A DNA stretch of 64,000 nt, from assembly GCA_024742475.1 (NCBI GenBank), contig JANSYI010000001.1:248001-312000 (forward strand), given 5' to 3'. The stretch's first letter is position 1. Each line of letters opens with the position of its first letter. Shown one piece after another: positions 53,163 through 63,234 of the stretch. Source of the DNA: a bacterium. GTDB taxonomy: Bacteria; Myxococcota_A; Polyangia; Nannocystales; Nannocystaceae. The translations under genes and the position numbers were made by a program. The notes beneath the pieces were generated by a model. It did no database searches and was not told where the DNA came from. It saw nothing but the letters and a program-made list of their open reading frames with translations.

Positions 53163-54515
53163 ATGGAGCTGACGACCGACGTCGTAGTGCTGGGCGCAGG
53201 TTCAGCGGGACTCGCGTTCGCACGCGCCGCGTCTGGGCTCGGAGCTTCGGTCGTCGTCTGCGAGCCACACAGCGTGGGTGGAACCTGCGTGAACCGTGGC
53301 TGCGTGCCCAAGAAGCTGATGCACCAGCTGGCGCATCGGCGCCCGTCTCGGAGCGACCGTGCCTTGGGTTGGCAGCACGACCCGAGCCTCGACTGGTCGA
53401 CGTTTCGCAGCGCAATGCGGAGGTACGTCGGCGACGCGCGTTCGGACCTCCGCGACGAGCTCGTCGACGTCGCCCGCGTGATCGAGGACGCCGGCGTGAT
53501 CGAGGGCCCCGGCAGGGTCCGCGCGGGCCAGCACCGCATCGCGTGCAAACACATCGTCATCGCCACGGGTGCAGCGCCCCGCCGGCCCGAGTTCGATGGC
53601 GTCGAGTTCGCGTGTACGTCTGAGGCAATGTTCGAGCTCGAGCGACCGCCCGAGCGTCTGGCCATCATCGGAGGCGGCTACATCGGGGTCGAGTTCGCGT
53701 CCATTCTCGCCCGACTCGGCGCTGGGGTGCAGCTCCTCACCCACTCCGTGCTCAGCGGTTTCGATGCGGACCTCTCTAGATTCTGCACCGACGCGCTCAA
53801 AGGTCACGGCGTCGGGCTTCGGACCGACGTCGAGCCGTGCGGCATCGAGAGGTCCCAGACCGGCGCGCTGCAGGTGCGCCTTCGCGAAGGGTCCGACCCC
53901 GCGCCGACGGACGTCGTGCTCGTTGCGACCGGACGCGCGCCGAGGACTTCAGAGCTCACCGCGGATCGCATGACCCTCGAGCTCGATGACGACGGAGCCG
54001 TCGTCGTGGATGAAGCGACCCTGCAGACGAGCGCGTCGGGCGTGTACGCAATCGGAGACTGCTCGGCGCGCAAGCCGTTGACTCCCGTCGCAAAGGCCGA
54101 AGGTACTGCGCTGGCCCGAGCGCTCTACGGCTCGGGGAGCGCCGAGGTCGACCTGAAGTTCACTCCGTCTGCGGTCTTCGGCCTGCCGCCCATGGCGAGC
54201 ACGGGCCTGACCGAGGCGCAGGCACGCGATCGCTTCGGCGACTCGAACGTCGAGGTCGCGTGCAAGCGCCTTACTCCGCTCGAACACGGCGCCGTGCAGG
54301 ACCCGGGGCCACACGAACAATCGCTGGTGAAGTGGGTGCTGCACGAGCAGGTCGCAGTCGGCTGCCACCTCGCCGGAGACCACGCTCCCGACGTCATTCA
54401 GCCGATCTCCTGGCTCTTGGCCAGCGGCACGTTCCGCCCCGGCGACATCGAGCAGCACCTGCGCGTACATCCCACGGCGACCGAGGAGTTGGCCGCGGTG
54501 CTCGACGCGGGGTAG
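53163..54515 (+). CDS. gor: Glutathione-reductase-like FAD disulfide oxidoreductase
   Basis: A 450-residue enzyme. FAD-binding VVVLGAGSAGLAFA opens it. The redox disulfide is GTCVNRGC (C42, C47). The NAD(P)H fold is LAIIGGGYIGVEFASIL. VYAIGDCSARKPLTPVA follows, and the C-terminal HPTATEEL matches the catalytic His-Pro-Thr-x-Glu-Glu of glutathione reductases. It reduces a small disulfide or related substrate with NADPH. Glutathione itself is inferred; other thiols are possible. It probably depends on the sigma-54 promoter at 53040. Confidence 0.82.
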   Translation: MELTTDVVVLGAGSAGLAFARAASGLGASVVVCEPHSVGGTCVNRGCVPKKLMHQLAHRRPSRSDRALGWQHDPSLDWSTFRSAMRRYVGDARSDLRDELVDVARVIEDAGVIEGPGRVRAGQHRIACKHIVIATGAAPRRPEFDGVEFACTSEAMFELERPPERLAIIGGGYIGVEFASILARLGAGVQLLTHSVLSGFDADLSRFCTDALKGHGVGLRTDVEPCGIERSQTGALQVRLREGSDPAPTDVVLVATGRAPRTSELTADRMTLELDDDGAVVVDEATLQTSASGVYAIGDCSARKPLTPVAKAEGTALARALYGSGSAEVDLKFTPSAVFGLPPMASTGLTEAQARDRFGDSNVEVACKRLTPLEHGAVQDPGPHEQSLVKWVLHEQVAVGCHLAGDHAPDVIQPISWLLASGTFRPGDIEQHLRVHPTATEELAAVLDAG

Positions 54516-54526
54516 CCCCGGCCCGG

Positions 54527-56128
<1,602 letters not shown>

Positions 56129-56164
56129 GTCAGCCGAAGCATGACACGCGCGCAGGACCGTTCG

Positions 56165-57424
56165 CTATTCCTGCGACGGAGGAAGGCCGCAGACTTCGTC
56201 GGTGTCGAACTCGGCCTCGTAGTCGACGCCGTCCACTTCGAAGCCTCGCGTCTGGGCATAGGCCTTCATGAAGCCGTCGTAGAGCGCATCGTCGAACTTG
56301 GAGCCCACCGGCGACTCGTCGTAGCGACGCTGCAGCTCGGCTTGGAATTGCTCCTGGAGCTCGACGTCGTCCATGCGCACCAGGCCTTCGTCGTCGACCG
56401 TCAAGCCGTCCTCGGCGTAGTGGCCGGCGAACATCCGCTGCATCGACGCGAGCGGGTCTTCGAAGCTCTCGCCCATCACGTCGAGCATGTTTGCCAGGTA
56501 GAACGGCACGCCCGGGATGCCACCGGAGGCTTCGGTGACGACCGCAGGGCCTTCGACGGCCAGCGCCTTGCCACCGACGCGATCGCGAAGCTGGGCGTCG
56601 AGCGCCGCGGTCTCGAACTCGAGGTCGGCCTTGGCCAGACCGATGAGTCCGTCGCGATACATGCCAGCGTTGAGCGGGTTGCCGCGGTAGCTGATCGTGT
56701 AGAGCGTGAAGCCCTCGGCCAAGACGTCGGCGGCCATGAGCACATCGACCCACTGCCGCACGATGCCCCCGCCCATCACGAAGATCGTGGAGATGGCCTC
56801 TTCGGGGGTACCGACGGGCAGCTCCATCTCGACGACCTCGGGCTCCTTGCCGCGTCGCTCGTCCCGGCCCGTGAAGGTCTTGACCTTGAGCGGGGAGCCG
56901 ACGGGCTTGAGCGCGCTGTTGATGACCTTGCCGGTGCGGGGGTCCTTTGCGCGAGGTGCTGCCAACGCCCAGACCAGGCCGTTGAGCTTGCCCTTGAAGC
57001 TGTCTCGCACGGTCGCAACGACCTCGTCCCGCACGGCAGGGTCGAACGCGTCGCCGATGATGGATCCGGCGGTGGTGCCGCGAGCCTCGAGCCCACGTTC
57101 GAGCGCGAGGTTGCGGTGAAAGCCCGGGGAGCCGATCTTTCGGATCTTGTTGTTGCTCTCGGGGGTGGGCTGCGCGTCGAGGGACACGTTGAGCGTGTTT
57201 GCCCCGAACCGGCCGCCGAGCACCGCACGCGCGGCACTGCCGAATCCGCCCGATCCACCGACGATCAGCCAGTTCTCCTCGTTGGCGGTCTCGGGGCTTC
57301 CCACGCGCTCGAGCATCTGTGCCGCCGCCGCCTGGGTGCCCACCGGGTGGAAGTTCCCAGGGAAGAGAACGTTGCCCATGGAGGGGACGAAGCGGAACTG
57401 GAAGGACGGGATCGCAAGCTTCAT
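56165..57424 (-). CDS. fabV: FabV-type trans-2-enoyl-ACP/CoA reductase
   Basis: A 419-residue enzyme from the ATG at 57424. The nucleotide-binding fold is NWLIVGGSGGFGSAARAVLGG. The active-site motif is Tyr-x8-Lys (YRDGLIGLAK, Y256 and K265), a spacing peculiar to FabV/TER. LNGLVWALAAPRAKDPRTG and SALKPVG match conserved FabV segments. It reduces the enoyl double bond in the last step of each fatty-acid elongation round, and FabV enzymes usually resist triclosan. It differs from typical FabV at the N-terminus (FRFVPSMGNVLFPG). Confidence 0.85.
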   Translation of the reverse strand: MKLAIPSFQFRFVPSMGNVLFPGNFHPVGTQAAAAQMLERVGSPETANEENWLIVGGSGGFGSAARAVLGGRFGANTLNVSLDAQPTPESNNKIRKIGSPGFHRNLALERGLEARGTTAGSIIGDAFDPAVRDEVVATVRDSFKGKLNGLVWALAAPRAKDPRTGKVINSALKPVGSPLKVKTFTGRDERRGKEPEVVEMELPVGTPEEAISTIFVMGGGIVRQWVDVLMAADVLAEGFTLYTISYRGNPLNAGMYRDGLIGLAKADLEFETAALDAQLRDRVGGKALAVEGPAVVTEASGGIPGVPFYLANMLDVMGESFEDPLASMQRMFAGHYAEDGLTVDDEGLVRMDDVELQEQFQAELQRRYDESPVGSKFDDALYDGFMKAYAQTRGFEVDGVDYEAEFDTDEVCGLPPSQE

Positions 57425-57437
57425 CGCCCTGCCCGTG

Positions 57438-57443
57438 TACCAT
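57438..57443 (+). promoter_or_regulatory. -10 box (TACCAT) for the 57450 lipoprotein gene
   Basis: TACCAT ends six bases before the ATG at 57450, in the short divergent gap with fabV. Confidence 0.35.
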
Positions 57444-57449
57444 GGAACC

Positions 57450-57899
57450 ATGACGCTCCGCAGCGCAGCTCTGGTCGGTCTGGCGGCGTTCGCCTTGGGC
57501 TGCGCCGGCGCTTCCGAACACGTGCTGGCGTTCGACCCGGGGGAACACGCGGCCAGCGTTCAGGCCGTGCGCGTCGACGTCGTCCAGGCACGCTACGCAG
57601 AGCGTCAACTCACTGTTCTGTGCACGGTGGGCAACGACGGCGACACCCCGCTGACGGTCACCCGCGCCGGGGTGCTGCTCGACGACGACGGGCTCGAGAT
57701 TCCCCCCGCCGCGCTCGCCGGCCAGCCCGCTCAGGTGTCGATCGCACCCGGCGACGCGATCAGCCTCCAGTTCGCATTTCCCGTGGGCGGCTGGGAGCCC
57801 CGCGCACGGACGCTGGGGTTTTGGGTGCTCGGTCGAGACGGTCGCGACCTCCCGCCCGTGCGCGTGAGCGTGCCGGGGATCCGAGAGGAACCGGCGTAG
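57450..57899 (+). CDS. Small lipoprotein with beta-sandwich domain
   Basis: A 149-residue predicted lipoprotein. The signal ends AFALGCAG with the Cys near residue 18. The mature domain is all-beta (LTVLCTVGNDGDTPLTVTRAGVLLDDDGLEI, AISLQFAFPVGG), reminiscent of LEA14/FxLYD-type or Ig-like folds used for protein contacts. Function is unknown. It is divergent from fabV by 25 bases and followed four bases later by the next gene, likely an operon partner. Confidence 0.68.
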   Translation: MTLRSAALVGLAAFALGCAGASEHVLAFDPGEHAASVQAVRVDVVQARYAERQLTVLCTVGNDGDTPLTVTRAGVLLDDDGLEIPPAALAGQPAQVSIAPGDAISLQFAFPVGGWEPRARTLGFWVLGRDGRDLPPVRVSVPGIREEPA

Positions 57900-57903
57900 T
57901 CGG

Positions 57904-58518
57904 ATGAATGTCGACTTCGACATCTTGCAGCTCGAGACGCCCGCGGGCCTTCGTTCTGCGCTGGTGATCACGCCGACGGGGCGGCACGTCGTCGAGCCCC
58001 GCCCATACGTGGCCTCGGCCGACCCGATGTCCGACGCGGACAGGCAAATCCTCGAAGGCGGGCGCCGGGCTGCGGCCGCGTCCGCGTCGGTCTGCATCTT
58101 CCGCGCGCGAGCGCCCGTCGGCGAGGGCTACTACGGCTTCGCCCCCACGACCACCGACGGGCAAGCGGTCCAGACCGCGCTGTCCATGCTCGAAGGCCAG
58201 ATGCGCGTGTACCGAGGAATGCTCGACCTGGGCATCTGTCTGTTCCTGCACACCGACCTCGGAGGCCTCGAGGTGCATGGGTTCCGGGGCGCGGTCGAAG
58301 CACGCATCGCCGAGATCGAGCCGCTGTCCAAGGGCGACACGCTCGCTGCCAAGCGAGCTCACCTCGACCTGTGGATGCTTCGCAACCTGATCTTCTTCTT
58401 CTCGCTCGGCTTCGACAAACTCGCCGCCACCGTCCTCCCCGAGAAGCTCACGCTCATGGAGAAGCGAATGGAGCGGATTCGTCGGCTCGCCGGCGAGCTG
58501 AAGGCGGCCTCAGGGTAG
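57904..58518 (+). CDS. Uncharacterised protein with C-terminal hydrophobic segment
   Basis: A 204-residue protein with no signal peptide. The first 130 residues look like an alpha/beta domain (FDILQLETPAGLRSALVITP, LGICLFLHTDLGGLEVHGFRG). A short hydrophobic piece (MLRNLIFFFSLGF) near residues 158-170 could touch a membrane, and a basic helix ends the protein. I do not recognise the family. It follows the small lipoprotein gene by four bases and overlaps the convergent yciO by nine bases. Confidence 0.6.
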   Translation: MNVDFDILQLETPAGLRSALVITPTGRHVVEPRPYVASADPMSDADRQILEGGRRAAAASASVCIFRARAPVGEGYYGFAPTTTDGQAVQTALSMLEGQMRVYRGMLDLGICLFLHTDLGGLEVHGFRGAVEARIAEIEPLSKGDTLAAKRAHLDLWMLRNLIFFFSLGFDKLAATVLPEKLTLMEKRMERIRRLAGELKAASG

Positions 58519-59118
58519 AGGGCCCTGGCCCTCGCGAAGCACCTCGATCTCGTCGTCGAAGAGTCGGAGCACGGTACTCGGCTCGGGCCACAGTGGCCCC
58601 GCGTCGACGATGACGCTGATGGCATTGCCGTACAGCCGCTCCATGTCTTCGGGGTCCTCGAGGTCGGGTTCGCTCTCGCCGGGCGTCACCGAGCCGGTCA
58701 GCAGCGGCTCTTCGAGCAGGTCGACGAGCATGGTGCAGACCTTGTCGTCGGGCATGCGCAGGCCGACCTCATGGTTGCGGTTTCGCATGCTGCGAGGGAT
58801 GTCCTGCGTGGCGGGCAAGATCACCGTGTACGGCCCGGGCAGAAGCCGCCGAATCACCCGAAAGTGCTGGTTGCCCATGTGCCCATAGCGGCCGATCTGC
58901 GACAGGTCGTTGACCAGCATCGTCAGCGGCTTGTGGTGCTTCTCGTGAATGCCCTTGAGCTTGCGCAGGGCGCTGATGCCCTTGCCACTGGACATGGCAC
59001 ATCCAAAGGCATACCCGGTGTCGGTGGGGTAGACGATCACGTTGCCGCGGCGCAGAGATTCGATCGCGGGGCCGAGCTTTCGCGGGGCGGGTCGGTCAGG
59101 GTGAATCCGCAGGCGCAT
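58510..59118 (-). CDS. yciO: YrdC-domain protein of the YciO subfamily
   Basis: A 202-residue protein starting at the ATG at 59118. It follows the E. coli YciO pattern: IHPDRPAPRKLGPAIE, VIVYPTDTGYAFGC, KPLTMLVNDLS, LPGPYTVILPA, and VLREGQG at the end. YrdC-fold proteins make threonylcarbamoyl-AMP for tRNA modification (TsaC/Sua5). YciO members are related but their main role is less clear, so TsaC activity should not be assumed. The 5' end overlaps the glycosyltransferase gene by 23 bases, so translation is coupled. Confidence 0.82.
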   Translation of the reverse strand: MRLRIHPDRPAPRKLGPAIESLRRGNVIVYPTDTGYAFGCAMSSGKGISALRKLKGIHEKHHKPLTMLVNDLSQIGRYGHMGNQHFRVIRRLLPGPYTVILPATQDIPRSMRNRNHEVGLRMPDDKVCTMLVDLLEEPLLTGSVTPGESEPDLEDPEDMERLYGNAISVIVDAGPLWPEPSTVLRLFDDEIEVLREGQGPLP

Positions 59119-60547
59119 CGTCAGTCTCTTCGGTCTTCGCGGCCAGTCGCGCCTTCACCAGCCGCCACACGATCGCGTAGATCTCGATGGCGAGGATGAT
59201 GGCGTAGATGTCGTAGGGCGTCCGCAGCCGGATCGACCCGAAGAACAGGCCGGCGATTGCGGTGGAGGTGAAGGTCTGAAACGCGATGAGCGACATCGAC
59301 GGACGCCGGCGCACCCAGACCATGAACCACACCATCCCGATGAGGGAGGGGACCCAGATCACCACCTGATAGAAGTGTTTGAAGACCTCGACCGGCGGCA
59401 GCAGCCACTTGCGGTTCTTCTCCTTCTCGGGCCACTGCTGACCCACGAACCACAGCAGCGACATGTTGACGATGCTGTAGCGAGCCTGCTCGATGACGCC
59501 CGTCTTCTCGTAACACCGCTGCCGGATCTCCCGATGGATCTGCGGGTCTCCGATGTACCCGACCATTCGAATGGTCATGCCGCCAAGCGCGGGTCGCAGC
59601 CCCATGATGCTCTCGTCGGGGATCTTCTTCTTGATCAACCGATAGCCGGGAAGGCTGACGCGCCGTCCGTCGCGCGTGTTGTGCCGCTTCTCGCTGCGCT
59701 TCTTGAGGAACTCGCTGCGGAACGCCTGGGTGACCACGTTGTGGCACCGGGCCGCGGTGAGGTTCATGTTGGCGTTCTCAGCGACGCCGGGGCCGTAGCC
59801 GGTGTGCTGCTCGAAGCGCCACATCGAGAAGTAGAGCATCCCGAGGATGGGCGCCGCGATCGCCAGCAGATGGAACCACCGCACGTGACGCAGGCGCTTG
59901 ACGTTGATCAGCCATGCGAAGAACACCAGCAGGAAGAACAGCGCGGACTGCGGCCGGACGGCGAACGCGATCGACGACACGATGCCGGCACCCAGCGCAC
60001 GCTTCCCGTCTTGCAGCGTGCACAGCAGCCAGTAGGTCGACCACAGCTGGAAGAAGAGGAACGGCGTCTCCGAGAGGAAGTTGCCCGAGTTGCTCAAGCT
60101 GGGGTGCCACACGAGCGCCGCCACCCCTACGAGCTTTGCCAGCCGAGGCCCGCTGCAGACTCGGCAGCCCACCAGGTAGGCCAGCGGAACCGTCAACGCA
60201 CCCATCAACGCCCACAGGACTGCGCCCGCTTGCAGGTTGTCCGTCCCGAAGAGCTTCAGCGGGACGGCGAGGATGTAGTGCGTGCCCCATGCCTGCCACG
60301 CCAGCGTCCGGTCGCCCCACGTAAACCCGTTCTCGGCCAGCGCCGTCGCCCGGTTGACGTACTTGGCCATGTCCGAGAACACGTACTCCGCCGGCGGATG
60401 CAGCCACAGCACCCACGCGAAACGGGTGGCAAGGCCGAGCACGAGGAGGAGCAGCAGGAAGCGACGATCGGGGCTCAGTCGCGACAGGAAACCCGACGCG
60501 TCGGCGGACGCGGGCTCGGACTTCGGCTCCTGGGGCTCTTCGCTCAC
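59096..60547 (-). CDS. Glycosyltransferase 39-like membrane protein
   Basis: A 483-residue polytopic protein from a GTG at 60547, chosen because a TACATT box lies eight bases upstream and the longer frame has no such signal. About ten hydrophobic segments are seen. The first loop has YVFSDMAKYVNRATALAENG, similar to the acidic D-x-x-x-Y loop of ArnT/PMT-type glycosyltransferases that use polyprenyl-linked sugars. A large extracytoplasmic insert of about 130 residues with several Cys follows. The substrate is unknown. It likely modifies an envelope lipid or protein. Confidence 0.72.
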   Translation of the reverse strand: MSEEPQEPKSEPASADASGFLSRLSPDRRFLLLLLVLGLATRFAWVLWLHPPAEYVFSDMAKYVNRATALAENGFTWGDRTLAWQAWGTHYILAVPLKLFGTDNLQAGAVLWALMGALTVPLAYLVGCRVCSGPRLAKLVGVAALVWHPSLSNSGNFLSETPFLFFQLWSTYWLLCTLQDGKRALGAGIVSSIAFAVRPQSALFFLLVFFAWLINVKRLRHVRWFHLLAIAAPILGMLYFSMWRFEQHTGYGPGVAENANMNLTAARCHNVVTQAFRSEFLKKRSEKRHNTRDGRRVSLPGYRLIKKKIPDESIMGLRPALGGMTIRMVGYIGDPQIHREIRQRCYEKTGVIEQARYSIVNMSLLWFVGQQWPEKEKNRKWLLPPVEVFKHFYQVVIWVPSLIGMVWFMVWVRRRPSMSLIAFQTFTSTAIAGLFFGSIRLRTPYDIYAIILAIEIYAIVWRLVKARLAAKTEETDDAPADSP

Positions 60548-60555
60548 GGGCCGGG

Positions 60556-60561
60556 AATGTA
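60556..60561 (-). promoter_or_regulatory. -10 box (TACATT) for the glycosyltransferase gene
   Basis: On the minus strand TACATT ends eight bases before the GTG at 60547. It supports that start. Confidence 0.4.
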
Positions 60562-60621
60562 GCAGGACGTCGTACGAGGGGGTAACGCGCCGCCGCGATG
60601 GCGGATCTGGCCGATCCCCTC

Positions 60622-60627
60622 TACAGT
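60622..60627 (+). promoter_or_regulatory. -10 box (TACAGT) for the aminopeptidase gene
   Basis: TACAGT ends seven bases before the ATG at 60635, the spacing expected for transcription beginning at the start codon. Confidence 0.45.
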
Positions 60628-60634
60628 CCCGAGC

Positions 60635-62050
60635 ATGTCGGGCCACCTCCCCGTCCAGTCCCCCGCCGTATTCTCCAATCGCCGCGCGGCGCTGGCAGAT
60701 GCCCTGGGAGACCGCCCGGCGGTGATCTTCGGGGGCGGGGAGCGCTCTCGCAACTACCCGGCGAACGTCTATCCCTATCGAGGCGACTCACACTTCCTCT
60801 ACCTCGTCGGGGCCCCCATGCCCGACGCGGTGCTGGTCGTCGACGGCGGCCGAAGCGAGCTGTTCGTCGTCCCGCCCGACGCCGACGATGCGCTGTGGCA
60901 CGGCGCCTCGGCGTCGCTCTCGACCGTTCGAACCGCAACCGGGGTCGACGCCGTCCGACCGCTCTCCGAGCTTTCCGAGGTCGCCGAGCGCCTCGAGGAC
61001 GCCGGTACCCTGCCCTCGGCCGACCCGCTCACGCGCGCCAAGCAGTGCGCCCTGCTCGGACGCACGTGGGATCCAACGCGCGCCCCCACCGTGGCAGATC
61101 TCGACGAGGACGACCTCGCGGTCGCCGACGCGATGATCGGGCTGCGCCTGTCTCACGACGAGGCTGCGCTCGAGATGATTCGCGGCGCAGTTGCGGCGAC
61201 CACCGCGGCCCATCGCGCGGGCATGGAGATCACCCGGCCGGGCCTGCTCGAACACGACGTCCGGGCAGCGATGGAACGCGAGCTCCTCGCGCGCGGCTGC
61301 GAGCCCGCCTACGGGAGCATCGTCACCGTGCACGGCGAGGTCTTGCACAACAACGTCTATCAGCACCGCCTCGGCCCCTCCGATCTGCTGCTCGCCGATC
61401 TCGGCGGCGAACACCACGGCTGGGCCAGCGACGTCACGCGCACCTGGCCGGTCGCCGGTCGCTACAGCGCAACCCAACGCGCGCTCTACGACATCGTGCT
61501 GCAGGCCGAGAAGGAAGCCTGCGCGATGGTCAAACCCGGCGTGCGCTACCGCGACGTCCACCTGCACGCCAGCGTGGTCCTCGCCCGCGGCCTCGTCGAC
61601 GAGGGCATCCTGCGGGGCGACCCCGAGGGCTTGGTCGAGCGGGGCGCGCACGCGCTGCTGTTTCCCCACGGCGTCGGGCACCTGCTCGGGCTCGACGTGC
61701 ACGACATGGAGGACCTCGGCGACCGGGCCGGATACGCACAAGGTCGTACCCGTAGCGCGCAGTTCGGGCTGGGCTACCTCCGCCTCGACCGCGACCTCGA
61801 GCCGGGCATGGTCGTGACGATCGAGCCGGGGATCTACATCGTCCCCGCGATCCTGGAGAACGAGCGCATCGCAGGCCCCTTCCTCGCCGATGGCACCCTG
61901 AACAAAGAGGCCCTGGCCCGGTTTGCGGACGTCCGCGGCATCCGAATCGAGGACGACGTGCTCTGTACGGACGGCGAGCCCGAGGTGCTCACCGCTGCGA
62001 TCCCCAAGGAGGCGGCCGACGTCGAGGCTGCCGTTGGCGCGGCTTCTTAG
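60635..62050 (+). CDS. pepP: Xaa-Pro aminopeptidase (M24B family)
   Basis: A 471-residue enzyme. The N-terminal domain has FGGGERSRNYPANVYPYRGDSHFLYLVG. The C-terminal pita-bread domain carries the metal ligands: LADLGGEHHGWASDVTRTWP (two Asp), FPHGVGHLLGLDVHD (His), VVTIEPGIYI (Glu), and RIEDDVL (Glu). All five positions look intact. It removes N-terminal residues that precede proline and needs two metal ions, usually manganese. It is cytoplasmic, with no signal peptide. Confidence 0.88.
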   Translation: MSGHLPVQSPAVFSNRRAALADALGDRPAVIFGGGERSRNYPANVYPYRGDSHFLYLVGAPMPDAVLVVDGGRSELFVVPPDADDALWHGASASLSTVRTATGVDAVRPLSELSEVAERLEDAGTLPSADPLTRAKQCALLGRTWDPTRAPTVADLDEDDLAVADAMIGLRLSHDEAALEMIRGAVAATTAAHRAGMEITRPGLLEHDVRAAMERELLARGCEPAYGSIVTVHGEVLHNNVYQHRLGPSDLLLADLGGEHHGWASDVTRTWPVAGRYSATQRALYDIVLQAEKEACAMVKPGVRYRDVHLHASVVLARGLVDEGILRGDPEGLVERGAHALLFPHGVGHLLGLDVHDMEDLGDRAGYAQGRTRSAQFGLGYLRLDRDLEPGMVVTIEPGIYIVPAILENERIAGPFLADGTLNKEALARFADVRGIRIEDDVLCTDGEPEVLTAAIPKEAADVEAAVGAAS

Positions 62051-62087
62051 GCGCAGCCCCCTCGTGGTAGGCTTCTGGCGTTTCGCC

Positions 62088-63230
62088 ATGCGCCAACGCG
62101 TTGCAGCTACCCTTCTCGCCCTTCCAGCAGCCGCGCTGCTCGGTGCCTGCACGAGCGACCTCGATGCACCCGACGCCTACACCGAGCCGTCGATCACCGC
62201 GGGAGGCGACACCGCCGGCGACCTCGGGCTCGACTGCGACGCGTTCCCCCAAGGCGCGGTCGGAGCGGAGTACGACTTTACACCCGAGGTGTCGGCCATG
62301 GACGATGGCACCCGGACCTGGACGGCCGAGACCTTGCCCGAGGGGCTCGAGATCGACGCCGGCGATGGCCGCATCACCGGCATCCCCACCACCGAGGGCA
62401 CGACCTCGGTCGAGTTCACAATCATGGACAGCACGGGGATGGCGTCGACGACCTGCGATATCGTCATCAATGAAGGTCTCGACGTGAACATCGACCTCGT
62501 CGTCGAAGAGGTCCCCGGCTGCCTCCGTCCCGGAGACGAGACGCTGCTCGATCTCGTCGTCGCGGGTACGGGCGATGGCACGCCCATCCGCTGCGACCAT
62601 CCCGGCGGCTCCGGCAACGGTCGCCGCCCGGCGGGCATCTCGGTCGACGCCGACACCTGCGCGATCGAGGGCACCGTGATGGAGAACCGCCAAGGCACGT
62701 GGGTGTTCATGGTCCGGGGAAGCCAGTCCGGCGCCGAGGTCTGGGTCCCCTACTGCGTCTCCAACGACGACGGCAGCAACTACGACGTGTCGATCGACCA
62801 CAGCGGTCTGAGCGACGATGGCGTCGACGGCACGCTGGTGCCGATCCTTCGCCGCTTCAACCCCGACGCGTCCTTCACCGTGGGCGAGTCGGGCGACCCG
62901 CTGTTCACGATCACCGATGACGCCGGCTGCGGCAACCCCTGCTTCTACGGGTTCGCCTTCAGCATCAACGCCTCGCCATTCGACGCCAACACGTTCGGCA
63001 TCACCGAGGACGAGCTCGTCGACGGTGGCGCGGGTCCGCAAGGCTTCACGCACGGCATCGGCATCGAGGGTCCCGCCGTGGACGAAGAGTTCCGCGACCG
63101 CCCTTGGACGGTCAACGTCGCGATGGACTACTGCCTGTCCAACGCCGATGGCCCGTGCGACGGCGCCGACAACGTCCGCTCCAACGGCGACGGCAATGTG
63201 GACTTCAGCATCCTGATGGTTCCGGAATAG
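62088..63230 (+). CDS. Lipoprotein with Ig-like (cadherin/He_PIG-type) domain
   Basis: A 380-residue predicted lipoprotein from the ATG at 62088. The signal ends LLGACTS with the Cys near residue 21. Residues about 50-130 resemble a putative-Ig domain (AVGAEYDFTPEV, WTAETLPEGLEIDAGDGRITGIPT). The remainder is Cys-containing and beta-rich (GCGNPCFYGFAFSINAS) with no known family. It is probably surface-exposed. It ends four bases before the start of the methyltransferase gene. Confidence 0.68.
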   Translation: MRQRVAATLLALPAAALLGACTSDLDAPDAYTEPSITAGGDTAGDLGLDCDAFPQGAVGAEYDFTPEVSAMDDGTRTWTAETLPEGLEIDAGDGRITGIPTTEGTTSVEFTIMDSTGMASTTCDIVINEGLDVNIDLVVEEVPGCLRPGDETLLDLVVAGTGDGTPIRCDHPGGSGNGRRPAGISVDADTCAIEGTVMENRQGTWVFMVRGSQSGAEVWVPYCVSNDDGSNYDVSIDHSGLSDDGVDGTLVPILRRFNPDASFTVGESGDPLFTITDDAGCGNPCFYGFAFSINASPFDANTFGITEDELVDGGAGPQGFTHGIGIEGPAVDEEFRDRPWTVNVAMDYCLSNADGPCDGADNVRSNGDGNVDFSILMVPE

Positions 63231-63234
63231 ACGC

